From positions 1 to 47,380 of the IMG/VR virus record IMGVR_UViG_3300017960_000004: DNA of 47,380 nt; one strand, 5' to 3'. This DNA is from a virus. The notes beneath the pieces are model-generated. The model was not told the DNA's origin. It made no database searches and saw nothing but the letters and a program-made list of their open reading frames with translations. The translations under genes were made by a program, and so were the position numbers. This document shows, one piece after another, positions 40,109 to 47,275 of this stretch (its first letter is position 1; each line of letters begins with the position of its first letter).

Positions 40109-40687
40109 ATGTCACCCCTGTTGATTCTTCTGCTCCTGGGCGGCGGTTTGGCGTTGGCCGCTGGCGCCGCTGGCGGTGACGCAGCTTCGGGCGGCAATCA
40201 GTCGTCGCTGAGCCCCGAACTGAGCGAGCAGCCGAACGTCTATTACTCCCGGCCTGCTACCGTCGCTGACGTGCAGGAACATGACGCCGAACTGGCGTCC
40301 TACATGGCCGCGCGCAACGTGAGCACCGTGCTATTGCTCATAGTGGACGATGCGGGAGAGGCGGGGGCGGCTGCGGCGCTCGTGTCGGCGGCCAAGGCGA
40401 ACCCCGGCGTCATGTTTGTGGTGCTGAACATGCAGGCGGCCATGGCGATGCCTGAAGTCAACCTCATGGCCGAACCGCAGGCAGGCGTGGTCACGAGCCA
40501 GTCCTCGGGCTTTGGGAAGCTGTATCAGGGGCTCTCGCCGAGCGAGCTCGTGGATATGCTGCCCGACCTGATCGCAGAGGCGACCAACGCGATGCAGACC
40601 CAGGCCCGCATCATGCCGCAGCCGGGCACTTTGCGGACGCAGCAATTCTTTGCACCGATCTCTGCCGTCGTGCGCCCTCGGGTTTAG
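40109..40687 (+). CDS. Membrane-anchored protein A of tandem pair, 192 aa
   Basis: An N-terminal anchor (MSPLLILLLLGGGLALAAG) precedes a Ser/Gln linker and an alpha/beta domain (STVLLLIVDDAGEAGAAA, VMFVVLNMQAAMAMP, SELVDMLPDLIAEATNAM). It is about 80% identical by eye to the next gene, a tandem duplication. The domain has a thioredoxin- or toprim-like alternation of strands and helices, but no catalytic motif was seen. The anchor motif is shared with other probable virion proteins. Confidence 0.75.
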   Translation: MSPLLILLLLGGGLALAAGAAGGDAASGGNQSSLSPELSEQPNVYYSRPATVADVQEHDAELASYMAARNVSTVLLLIVDDAGEAGAAAALVSAAKANPGVMFVVLNMQAAMAMPEVNLMAEPQAGVVTSQSSGFGKLYQGLSPSELVDMLPDLIAEATNAMQTQARIMPQPGTLRTQQFFAPISAVVRPRV

Positions 40688-40697
40688 AGGACTGAAC

Positions 40698-41534
40698 ATG
40701 TCACCCCTGCTGCTTCTTCTCCTCCTCGGCGGCGGCCTGGCGCTGGCCGCTGGCGCCGGTGGCGGTGACGCTACTTCGGGCGGCGATCAGTCGTCGCAGA
40801 GTCCTGAACTGAGCGAGCAGCCGAACGTCTTTTACGCCCGGCCTGCTACCGTCGCTGAGGTGCAAGGTCGGGACGCCGAACTGGCGTCCTACTTGGCCGA
40901 GCGCAACGCGAGTACCCTGCTTATGATCGTAGTTGACGATGCCGGCGAGCAGGGTTCGGCTTCGGCGCTCGTGTCGGCGGCCAAGGCAAACCCAGGCGTC
41001 GAGTTCCTGGTGCTTAACATTCAGGCGGCTATGGCGATGCCCGAATTTAACATCATGGGTCGGCCGCAGGCCGGCGTAGTCACGCGCCAGGCTTCGGGCT
41101 TCGGGACGCTGTATCGGGGACTCGCGCCGAGCGAGCTCGTGGACATGCTGCCCGACCTGATCGCGCAGGCGACCGACGCCATGCAAACCCAGGCCCGGTT
41201 CATGCTGCAATCTGGCACCCTGCGGACGAAGCAAGTTTTCGCACCGATCTCTGCCTTCTTGCGCCCTCGGGTACACATGCTCTCATCGCCGGTGGTGCCA
41301 GGAGCCCAGCCAGGAACCGGGCGTGATCCCGGAGAGGGCCGACTTCCAGGAGGGCAGCCAGGAACCGAGCGTGATCCCGGAGAGGGCCGACTTCCAGGAG
41401 GGCAGCCAGGAACCGGGCGTGATCCCGGAGAGGGCCGACTTCCAGGAGGGCAGCCAGGAACCGGGCGTGATCCCGACGCTCAACTTCCAGGAGGGCGCCA
41501 AGCTCGACGACGTGGCGCGTCGGGGCTGCGCTGA
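40698..41534 (+). CDS. Membrane-anchored protein B with C-terminal repeats, about 278 aa
   Basis: Paralogue of the previous gene; AGAGGA precedes ATG 40698. Anchor and domain match copy A up to SAFLRPRV. Copy A then stops, whereas B continues into four 48-bp repeats. In the annotated frame these read QPGTGRDPGEGRLPGG, but the +1 frame reads SQEPGVIPERADFQEG with far better third-position G/C (15 of 16 against 7 of 16). The tail may therefore be frameshifted near 41300 or the gene may have captured an out-of-frame repeat. The annotated frame ends at TGA 41534, three bases before the next ATG. Confidence 0.65.
   Translation: MSPLLLLLLLGGGLALAAGAGGGDATSGGDQSSQSPELSEQPNVFYARPATVAEVQGRDAELASYLAERNASTLLMIVVDDAGEQGSASALVSAAKANPGVEFLVLNIQAAMAMPEFNIMGRPQAGVVTRQASGFGTLYRGLAPSELVDMLPDLIAQATDAMQTQARFMLQSGTLRTKQVFAPISAFLRPRVHMLSSPVVPGAQPGTGRDPGEGRLPGGQPGTERDPGEGRLPGGQPGTGRDPGEGRLPGGQPGTGRDPDAQLPGGRQARRRGASGLR
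41307..41495 (+). repeat. 48-bp tandem repeats, 3.9 copies
   Basis: Units start at 41307, 41355, 41403 and 41451; the last is shortened to 45 bp and diverges in the middle. Units differ by only one or two bases, so the expansion is recent. Each unit encodes 16 residues in either of two open frames. It lies in the tail of protein B. Confidence 0.95.
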
Positions 41535-41537
41535 CCT

Positions 41538-42242
41538 ATGGAGACGGGTCTGGTCCTGGCCCTGGTCGGCGGCGCGCTGGTGGTTGCCGCGGCGGCGGGC
41601 AGCTCGAGCTTGAGCTCAGGTGGCGGCGGCAGCGGCGGCGGCCTGAGTCCCGCCCCTGGTCCCCCAGCGGGCCCCGACGTGCAGGCGCCGGGCGCCGGCC
41701 AGCCTCCAGAGCCGATCATCGTCGGCCAGGCCACGAACCCGGAGGTGGGTGCGCTGCTGGCGGAGCTCGACCAGTACCTACGCAGCGCCGGGATCAGCAC
41801 CGACCTGATCGACGCCCAGGAGCTCACGCGGCTGCCCAAGTGGTCGAGGCAGGGGATCCCGCCGCGCAGTCTGTGGCCCAACATCGTGCCCACGGCGCGG
41901 CTCTACCAGGAGCTCCGCGCCCGCATGCGGCAGCCCCTGAGCGTGCGGGCGTACCGGCCGCCGGAGTACAACGAGCTGGTCAACGGCGCCGAGCGATCCC
42001 AGCACCAGTGGTTCTCGGCGATGGACGTGCGCGTGCCCAGCTCGGTCGCTACGTCCGATCTGCGCCGCGAGCTCGCGCTCCAGGGGGCGCGGCTCTACCT
42101 CGAGCTCGGCGAGCCTTTCCAGATCGGCCTGGGCGTCTACGGCGCGAACACCCCCTCCAACATTCACATCGACGCAGGCTACCAGCGTCGCACCTGGCGA
42201 GACGCGAAGGCGTGGATCGACCGAGTGAAGGCTGAAGCATGA
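41538..42242 (+). CDS. Membrane-anchored M15-type peptidase, 234 aa
   Basis: A hydrophobic N-terminal anchor (LVLALVGGALVVAAAAG), Gly/Pro-rich linker and a zinc peptidase domain of the M15 (D-Ala-D-Ala carboxypeptidase / endolysin) type: RAYRPPEYNELV, SQHQWFSAMDV with ligands His156 and Asp163, and SNIHIDAG with His210. It would cleave peptide crosslinks of peptidoglycan. It lies directly upstream of a soluble paralogue. The anchor suggests a virion-entry role rather than a free endolysin. Confidence 0.85.
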   Translation: METGLVLALVGGALVVAAAAGSSSLSSGGGGSGGGLSPAPGPPAGPDVQAPGAGQPPEPIIVGQATNPEVGALLAELDQYLRSAGISTDLIDAQELTRLPKWSRQGIPPRSLWPNIVPTARLYQELRARMRQPLSVRAYRPPEYNELVNGAERSQHQWFSAMDVRVPSSVATSDLRRELALQGARLYLELGEPFQIGLGVYGANTPSNIHIDAGYQRRTWRDAKAWIDRVKAEA

Positions 42243-42964
42243 GCACAGACCACCGAGAGACGTACATTCGCCGCCTGCTCGAGGACGCGCAGGTGTCCGC
42301 GGCGCAGACGATGCACCTGCTCGAAGAGGCCGAGCGCGCCATGCTCGAGCACGACCAGGGCGGCGACGAAGACCCCGGCGAGGGCGACGACGACGGGCCG
42401 GAGCCCGACCACGAGCCGATCGCCTATGGCTCGTGGCCGCCGCCCGCGGCGATGGTATCGGGACCGGCGTCGGACCCGAAGATCGCGCCGCTCCTCGAGG
42501 ACATGGAAGCGTACCTGGCTTCGCACGAGGAGCTCACCGGCGTGGGGTGGTCGGCCCAGGAGATCTGCACCATGCCCAAGGCGCCGGGGCGCCCGGTGGC
42601 GATCCCGGTGCGGGGGCTGTGGCACCACATGGTCCCTACCCTCGCGCTCTACGAGGAGCTGCGCGAGCTCCTGGGCCAGCCGTGCTCGCTGAGGGGCTAC
42701 CGACCGCCCGACTACAACGCGGCCGTGGGTGGGGCTTCTCGCAGCGCTCACCTATGGTTTGCGGCGCTGGACGTGTACGCCCCCGTTGATCATCGCCGCG
42801 AGCTCGCCGAGCTCGCCGCCGAAATATTCGCCGCGCGCCCCGACCTCCAGGTGGGCCTCGGTATCTACGGCTATCCTCACTCGAGCAACATTCACATCGA
42901 CGTAGGTGCCAAGGGGCGCCGCACCTGGGCGGACACGCAACAATGGTTATCCAACGCAAAGTGA
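42239..42964 (+). CDS. M15-type peptidase paralogue, 241 aa
   Basis: No hydrophobic anchor; instead an acidic, helical N-terminus (about 60 residues) precedes the same peptidase domain: RGYRPPDYNAAV, SAHLWFAALDV (His171, Asp178), SSNIHIDVG (His219). It starts at ATG 42239 (ATGA overlap). The shared layout of LW...VPT..LYEELR indicates that the two arose by duplication and then gained different N-termini, one anchored and one probably cytoplasmic, as expected if one works at entry and one at lysis. Confidence 0.85.
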   Translation: MSTDHRETYIRRLLEDAQVSAAQTMHLLEEAERAMLEHDQGGDEDPGEGDDDGPEPDHEPIAYGSWPPPAAMVSGPASDPKIAPLLEDMEAYLASHEELTGVGWSAQEICTMPKAPGRPVAIPVRGLWHHMVPTLALYEELRELLGQPCSLRGYRPPDYNAAVGGASRSAHLWFAALDVYAPVDHRRELAELAAEIFAARPDLQVGLGIYGYPHSSNIHIDVGAKGRRTWADTQQWLSNAK

Positions 42965-43155
42965 AAAAGACCAAGCACGGGCGCTGGCGCGTGCTTGGCC
43001 CTGTGATCATGGAGGACCGGAGCTGGCCGGGCCGCAAGCGCATGGAGTACGCGTGCCTCGGCTTCCAGGGCGACCCGGTGGGCGAGCAGTACAACCGTTG
43101 GATGCGCGCGGTGGAGAAGCGGATTCGCAAGCTCAAGCTGAAAGTAAGACCATGA
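42943..43155 (+). CDS. Small basic protein, 70 aa
   Basis: A 70-aa Lys/Arg-rich protein with two tryptophan-containing segments (GRWRVLGPVIMEDRSW, YNRWMRAVEKRI) and a basic C-terminus (RKLKLKVRP). It overlaps the peptidase gene by 22 bases and couples to the 282-aa gene (ATGA). Likely nucleic-acid or membrane binding by charge; family unrecognised. Confidence 0.65.
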   Translation: MVIQRKVKKTKHGRWRVLGPVIMEDRSWPGRKRMEYACLGFQGDPVGEQYNRWMRAVEKRIRKLKLKVRP

Positions 43156-44000
43156 GCGATCCAAAAGCCGAACTAGACCGGAAGCTACAACGGGTCCAGG
43201 AGAACCTACTTGAGCTCAAGCAGCAGCCGGAGTGGCAGACCAACCGTCCGTACCAGGCCATGCTCGAGGCGACGGTCGCCTACGCCGACACCGGCCTGCG
43301 CGACGCGATCTGGATCTGGGCTCAGATGTTCGTGGACGTGGCCGCGACGGGCGTGTGGAATTGGGCCCAGGGGACCAAGCACACGCAGATCCCGGCCGAG
43401 TTTGAGCAGTTGTTCGACGGGCTCTACAACCGTATCGCCCAGGCGCAGAGCGTCGAGGAGGTGTATGACGCCCTTTACGCGACCATGTGGGATGCCTCCA
43501 CGATCGGGATCCTCATGCGGCCTGGTGTCAGCTACAGCTCGACCAAGGCGACGTTCCACATTCGCACGAACGAGACGCTGCTGCGCCAGGGCGCCGAGGC
43601 GATCTGGGAGATCCTCGAGGCCAGTCGCCGGGTCGCGCCGATCGCCTTGACGCTCGAGGCGGCGGTCCTGGCCCAGGGCCTCGACGGGCCCGCGCCCCAG
43701 GCCGCCCAGCAGCTCGTCTTCTACACGACCGACTCAAGTGGACGTGAGCGACCGCCGGTGTGGGTGCAGATCCATACGGCCCTGGTCGGAGCGCACGTGA
43801 GCGAGCAGATCGCGCTTCAGAACAGCGAGACGTGGGTCAAGCAGTGGGACGAAGCCGCGGGTGGTCCAGCGCTGCGCAAGCTCGGCGACATCATCGGCGA
43901 GGGCCTCGAGGCGGCCGGCGGCGTCGCCGGCCTGGCGATCATCGGCCTGGGCGTCGCCGCCGCGGTCGTGATCCTGCCGCGGGTTTTCGGGCGAGGCTGA
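43152..44000 (+). CDS. Tail-anchored helical protein, 282 aa
   Basis: A largely helical 282-aa protein with a charged N-terminus (ELDRKLQRVQENLLELKQQP), aromatic helices (IWIWAQMFVDVAATGVWNW) and a C-terminal membrane helix (GGVAGLAIIGLGVAAAVVILP). The domain has no recognised family. The terminal anchor matches the 601-aa and 88-aa proteins, suggesting membrane association in the virion or envelope. Confidence 0.7.
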   Translation: MSDPKAELDRKLQRVQENLLELKQQPEWQTNRPYQAMLEATVAYADTGLRDAIWIWAQMFVDVAATGVWNWAQGTKHTQIPAEFEQLFDGLYNRIAQAQSVEEVYDALYATMWDASTIGILMRPGVSYSSTKATFHIRTNETLLRQGAEAIWEILEASRRVAPIALTLEAAVLAQGLDGPAPQAAQQLVFYTTDSSGRERPPVWVQIHTALVGAHVSEQIALQNSETWVKQWDEAAGGPALRKLGDIIGEGLEAAGGVAGLAIIGLGVAAAVVILPRVFGRG

Positions 44001-44003
44001 GCC

Positions 44004-44630
44004 ATGGAGGCGCACGAGCTCCGCGATCTGCTGGACGACGCTCGAGGGAGTCTGCTGCTTGACGTGCGCACGCCGGAGGAGGCCGCGCTCGTCAGCATCC
44101 CCGGCGCCGTCAGGATCCCCCTCGACCGCCTGCACCGGCCCGAAAACCTGGCCTTACTGCTCGAGCTCCAGCGCGGCGACGTGCGCCGCCCGATCGTCGT
44201 TTTTTGCGCCAAGGGGCGCCGCTCCGCGGTTGCAGCTCAGATCTTGCGCGCGTTCGGCTTCCGTGACGTGGTGGACGCCGGCGGCCTCGAGACGAACCCG
44301 CTTCGCCGGATCGTGGCCAGCCTCGAGCCGGTCTGGCGCCGGCCTCCCGTCGATCTTCGGCCCGTCGCATACCAGTTCTACCGGGACAACCCGATCCCCT
44401 CGACCGACCCCGGCGACGCGAGCTACCAGCGGCTCGCGTGGTCGATCGGGCTCCCGACTGGCGCGGACGCTTACGCCCTTCTCCAGGAGCTCGAGGGGGC
44501 GGTGATCGACGTGCCCGGCCTGGGCGCCTACCAGCCGTTCCGGCGGCAGTCCTTGCTCGAGTACACGCGCGGCCAGATCCAGCAGGCGACGGGCGGCGCG
44601 GCCTTTGAGCCCTGGGAAGGCTTCGAGTAG
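44004..44630 (+). CDS. Rhodanese-domain protein, 208 aa
   Basis: Residues 1-105 form a rhodanese domain: SLLLDVRTPEEAALV, IPGAVRIPLDRL, and the active loop CAKGRRS with Cys68, followed by VVDAGGL. The six-residue loop matches sulphurtransferases that move a persulphide to an acceptor. The second half is unassigned and includes a Pro-rich stretch. With the PAPS-reductase-like enzyme it gives the element two sulphur-handling proteins. No stop/start overlap with the spike gene, which faces it. Confidence 0.88.
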   Translation: MEAHELRDLLDDARGSLLLDVRTPEEAALVSIPGAVRIPLDRLHRPENLALLLELQRGDVRRPIVVFCAKGRRSAVAAQILRAFGFRDVVDAGGLETNPLRRIVASLEPVWRRPPVDLRPVAYQFYRDNPIPSTDPGDASYQRLAWSIGLPTGADAYALLQELEGAVIDVPGLGAYQPFRRQSLLEYTRGQIQQATGGAAFEPWEGFE

Positions 44631-44637
44631 CAGCGGG

Positions 44638-45999
44638 TCAGTCGAGGCTCACGAGCGCCAGCACGCAGGAGTCCACGATCAGATCCACGGTGTCGGTCAG
44701 GTTGGCGATCTCCACGGCGATGCCAGCCATGGGGGGTAGCCCCGTGACCGTGGTCTGCGGTCGCACGAAACCCGACGAGAGCAGGAAACCGCCGGTGACG
44801 GCCGTAAAGGCCGAGAGGAAGGTGGCCGGCCCTCCGCCCGCGGGCTCGAGCACGATCTGAGCTGCGAACGCCTTGTTCAGGCCGTCTGCCGAGCGCACCG
44901 ACAACGCCGCGGCGACGCTTACGTTTGCCGCCTCCCAATCTGCCCACCGCAGCACTGCCGTGTCGGCGCCGCCAGGCTGATCGAGCTCCACCCGCCCGCT
45001 GCCCGGCGAGAGCGTGAACAGGGGGTGGCTGGCGTTGCCGTTGCCCACGCGGACGGCGTTGGTGACCTCCCCGCCGGGCTGGATCACGCCCACGGCAGAG
45101 ATCACCGTTTCCTCGGCGCTGGGGTTTCCGTTGTAGCCTGCTTCCCCGCCGAAGGTGGAGTCGGCGACGCCCGCGTTGGCGGTCAAAAAGACGCCGGGCA
45201 GATCGGTCAGGTCGCCCAGGTTGGCGGGGTTCAGGGCCGTGCCACCCAAGGGCAAAAAGTCGTTCTCACTGATCCGCAGGAGGCTCCCAGGGTCGGCCGG
45301 CAGGTTCGCAAGGGTGAAGCTCGCCCCCGACGCATCGATCCCGGTGTGGCCAGGGAGCACCGTGTAGACGCAGTTGCTCACGCGAATGTACTGCGGCGTG
45401 CCACCGATCACTAGCTGGGTCGGGGTCTGACCAGGTGCGCCCACGTGCGCGCAGCGGCTTATTTCGATCGCAGTGTTGCTGCCCTCGAGCTCGATCCCCA
45501 CCACGGTGCAGCGGTCCAGGACGTTGACCGTGCCCGCGACTTGATCGATCACCCTCACCCCTCGAGTGCCTGCGACGGAGGTGCGCTCGCACCTCGACCC
45601 GCGCCCTGCCGGGTTGGCCCCGTTCGTGAGCTCGACGCACCACGCGTTGACGCCCGCGTTCGGGTTGACCAGGAACACGTCGGTCACGACGCAGCCGTCG
45701 CCGGAACCGCTGATCAGTGGGCCGTCCACGTCGCCGATCAGTCCAGAGGTTTCGGCGTCGCACCCCTTCAGGACCGTGCTGGTTCCCAGGACGATCCGTT
45801 GCCCAGGAGGCAGCACGATCGGGGTCAGCAGCACGACGCAAGTGTCCGGGATCGCCAGCGTGCGCACGCCGGCGCCGTTGGCGGGGGCGAGCTGGTCGAG
45901 CCTTGCCAGGCTGTTCACGTAGACGATGCCGGCGGGGCTGAGTCCATCGGGCAGCGCAAGATCGACGGGGGTGCCTTGGGGGGTGCCGGTCAGCGACAT
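44638..45999 (-). CDS. Beta-helix spike / receptor-binding candidate, 453 aa
   Basis: Begins MSLTGTPQGTPVDLALPDG, similar to the shared N-terminal motif of the 36.0-37.3 kb genes. Residues about 50-300 show short, regularly spaced strands with Gly/Asn turns (VVLLTPIVLPPGQRIVLG, GCVVTDVFLVNPNAG, NVLDRCTVVGIELEG, AIEISRCAHVG) typical of a right-handed beta-helix such as pectate-lyase-like tailspikes. The C-terminal 130 residues look like a jelly-roll knob. It probably binds or trims host polysaccharide. Last gene of the minus operon entering from the contig join. Confidence 0.75.
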   Translation of the reverse strand: MSLTGTPQGTPVDLALPDGLSPAGIVYVNSLARLDQLAPANGAGVRTLAIPDTCVVLLTPIVLPPGQRIVLGTSTVLKGCDAETSGLIGDVDGPLISGSGDGCVVTDVFLVNPNAGVNAWCVELTNGANPAGRGSRCERTSVAGTRGVRVIDQVAGTVNVLDRCTVVGIELEGSNTAIEISRCAHVGAPGQTPTQLVIGGTPQYIRVSNCVYTVLPGHTGIDASGASFTLANLPADPGSLLRISENDFLPLGGTALNPANLGDLTDLPGVFLTANAGVADSTFGGEAGYNGNPSAEETVISAVGVIQPGGEVTNAVRVGNGNASHPLFTLSPGSGRVELDQPGGADTAVLRWADWEAANVSVAAALSVRSADGLNKAFAAQIVLEPAGGGPATFLSAFTAVTGGFLLSSGFVRPQTTVTGLPPMAGIAVEIANLTDTVDLIVDSCVLALVSLD

Positions 46000-46092
46000 G
46001 AACCCATTTTGGCATAACTGATGCGCGACGTGCGATTTTGGTCTGATCGGGCCATGAGCGCCACGAGCACGCCCCAGGGCGCTCCCCGCTCC
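46000..46092. promoter_or_regulatory. AT-richer spacer with direct repeats and a vestigial anchor peptide
   Basis: Direct repeats of ATTTTGG at 46006-46012 and 46035-46041. On minus, CAAAAT lies six bases before ATG 45999, a possible leaderless promoter. On plus, ATG 46054 begins a short peptide MSATSTPQGAPRSLEL that resembles the spike's N-terminus (MSLTGTPQGTPVDLAL) but then runs head-on into the converging 167-aa gene. This may be the remnant of an inverted duplicate. Confidence 0.5.
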
Positions 46093-46596
46093 CTAGAGCT
46101 TGCTCCGCAGGACCCGTCCCTCGGCCTCGACCAGGGGGGCGGGCTTCTCCTCGTTCGCCTCGCGCACCGACTGTGGCGCGCTCTCGAGCAGGATCTTTCG
46201 CTGGTCGGCCCCCTGCTCGATCTGGAGGGCCCCGATGTTGCGCAGCGCGTCTGCCTGGGCCTCCGATGCCGCCTTTGCGGCCTTTACGTGGGCCTCAAAC
46301 TGTTCGGTGAGCCGGTCTACCCTGGCGTCCTGGGCGGCCTCGTGGCTCACCTCGGCCTCGGCCAGGCCGCCCTGCTGGTAGATCCAGGCGACCACGCCCA
46401 CGGCGACGCCGGCCGCAGCCACGACGCCCGCGATGATTGCCTGAGCTCGCTTCCAGGCGCGCCCGGCCTCAGCCTCGGCCTCCACCTCGGCCGCGACGCG
46501 AGCGCTGCGCTGCTGCTCGGTCGCGTCGCCGATCGCCCTGGCCACGGCGGACTGGATCGACTGCTCGAGCTCGTCGGGAACGGCGGTGGTGGTCAC
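46093..46596 (-). CDS. Single-pass membrane coiled-coil protein, 167 aa
   Basis: Starts at GTG 46596 (GTGA overlap). An acidic Ala-rich helix precedes one membrane helix (AQAIIAGVVAAAGVAVGVVAWIY, about 50-73) and a long C-terminal helix (DRLTEQFEAHVKAAKAASEAQADAL). This topology resembles small inner-membrane lysis proteins (i-spanin-like) or virion membrane proteins. With the holin-like gene two positions upstream, a lysis role is plausible. Confidence 0.7.
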   Translation of the reverse strand: MTTTAVPDELEQSIQSAVARAIGDATEQQRSARVAAEVEAEAEAGRAWKRAQAIIAGVVAAAGVAVGVVAWIYQQGGLAEAEVSHEAAQDARVDRLTEQFEAHVKAAKAASEAQADALRNIGALQIEQGADQRKILLESAPQSVREANEEKPAPLVEAEGRVLRSKL

Positions 46597-46934
46597 GGCT
46601 GCCTCCACTCGAAGACGGCCGCGCAGGCGTCGAGGTACAGCGGCCAGTGACCCCAGCCCCACGACGCCTGCACGGCCTTGCTTTCGCGCACGGCGAGCTC
46701 CCCCGCGTCACCATAGCGCGACTCGCCGAGCTCGATGTTCCTCTTGTGACGCCGGAACCAGTTGCAGACCTCGAGGGCGTCGAGCTGCTCGCCCGCGGCT
46801 ATCTTGCGCGCCTGGTCGAGCCCCTTCGGCGTCATGGCGCGCTTGCTTTGGGGCAGCTCGTCGCGGATCTCGAGCACGCGCCGGGCGAACCGCCTCGAGC
46901 TCGCCCGCGGTGTGACGCGCGGACGAGAGCTCAC
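46593..46934 (-). CDS. Phage-type hypothetical protein, 113 aa
   Basis: From GTG 46934. The sequence AMTPKGLDQARKIAAGEQLD, then NWFRRHKRN and an aromatic tail (ASWGWGHWPLYLD), follows a pattern I associate with small phage head or internal proteins (G..lA..ia.G..l....v..~wf.RH...W..W...). The match is to the arrangement, not to a named family. Coupled to genes on both sides. Confidence 0.6.
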   Translation of the reverse strand: MSSRPRVTPRASSRRFARRVLEIRDELPQSKRAMTPKGLDQARKIAAGEQLDALEVCNWFRRHKRNIELGESRYGDAGELAVRESKAVQASWGWGHWPLYLDACAAVFEWRQP

Positions 46935-47275
46935 CGATCCGCCTTCTCCCCTTCGCGCGGCAGCTCGATCGGCGTCGTGTCCTCCTCCGGCGGGCGCTCG
47001 GCCGGCGCGAGCTCGCGGTCCTCGAGGGCGGCGGCGCCGGCCTCGAGCTCGGCTCCGAGCGTCTTGCCGTGCTTCCAGTCCAGGCCGCCGAAGATCACCG
47101 CGGCGAGCGAGAGCAGGCCCGTCACCAGATCAAAAGCCAGTTCCGGGGTAAGGCCCAGCTTCGCCAGGAGCCCGGTGTTGTGAAGCATGATCAGCGTCAC
47201 GCCCAGGACGGCCGCGACCGGGTTCCCGAAGCGGCTTGTGGGCGGAAGTACAGGACGCTTCGACTTGGTTTGCAT
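46931..47275 (-). CDS. Holin-like membrane protein, 114 aa
   Basis: Two hydrophobic helices close to the N-terminus (NPVAAVLGVTLIMLHNTGLL, FDLVTGLLSLAAVIFGGL) with a short turn, a charged cytoplasmic-type C-terminal tail rich in Glu/Pro, and total length 114 aa: the topology and size of class II holins. Holins form holes that release or activate lysis enzymes. Start ATG 47275 equals base 18 on the circle. The next genes downstream are a phage-type protein and a coiled-coil membrane protein. Confidence 0.7.
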   Translation of the reverse strand: MQTKSKRPVLPPTSRFGNPVAAVLGVTLIMLHNTGLLAKLGLTPELAFDLVTGLLSLAAVIFGGLDWKHGKTLGAELEAGAAALEDRELAPAERPPEEDTTPIELPREGEKADR

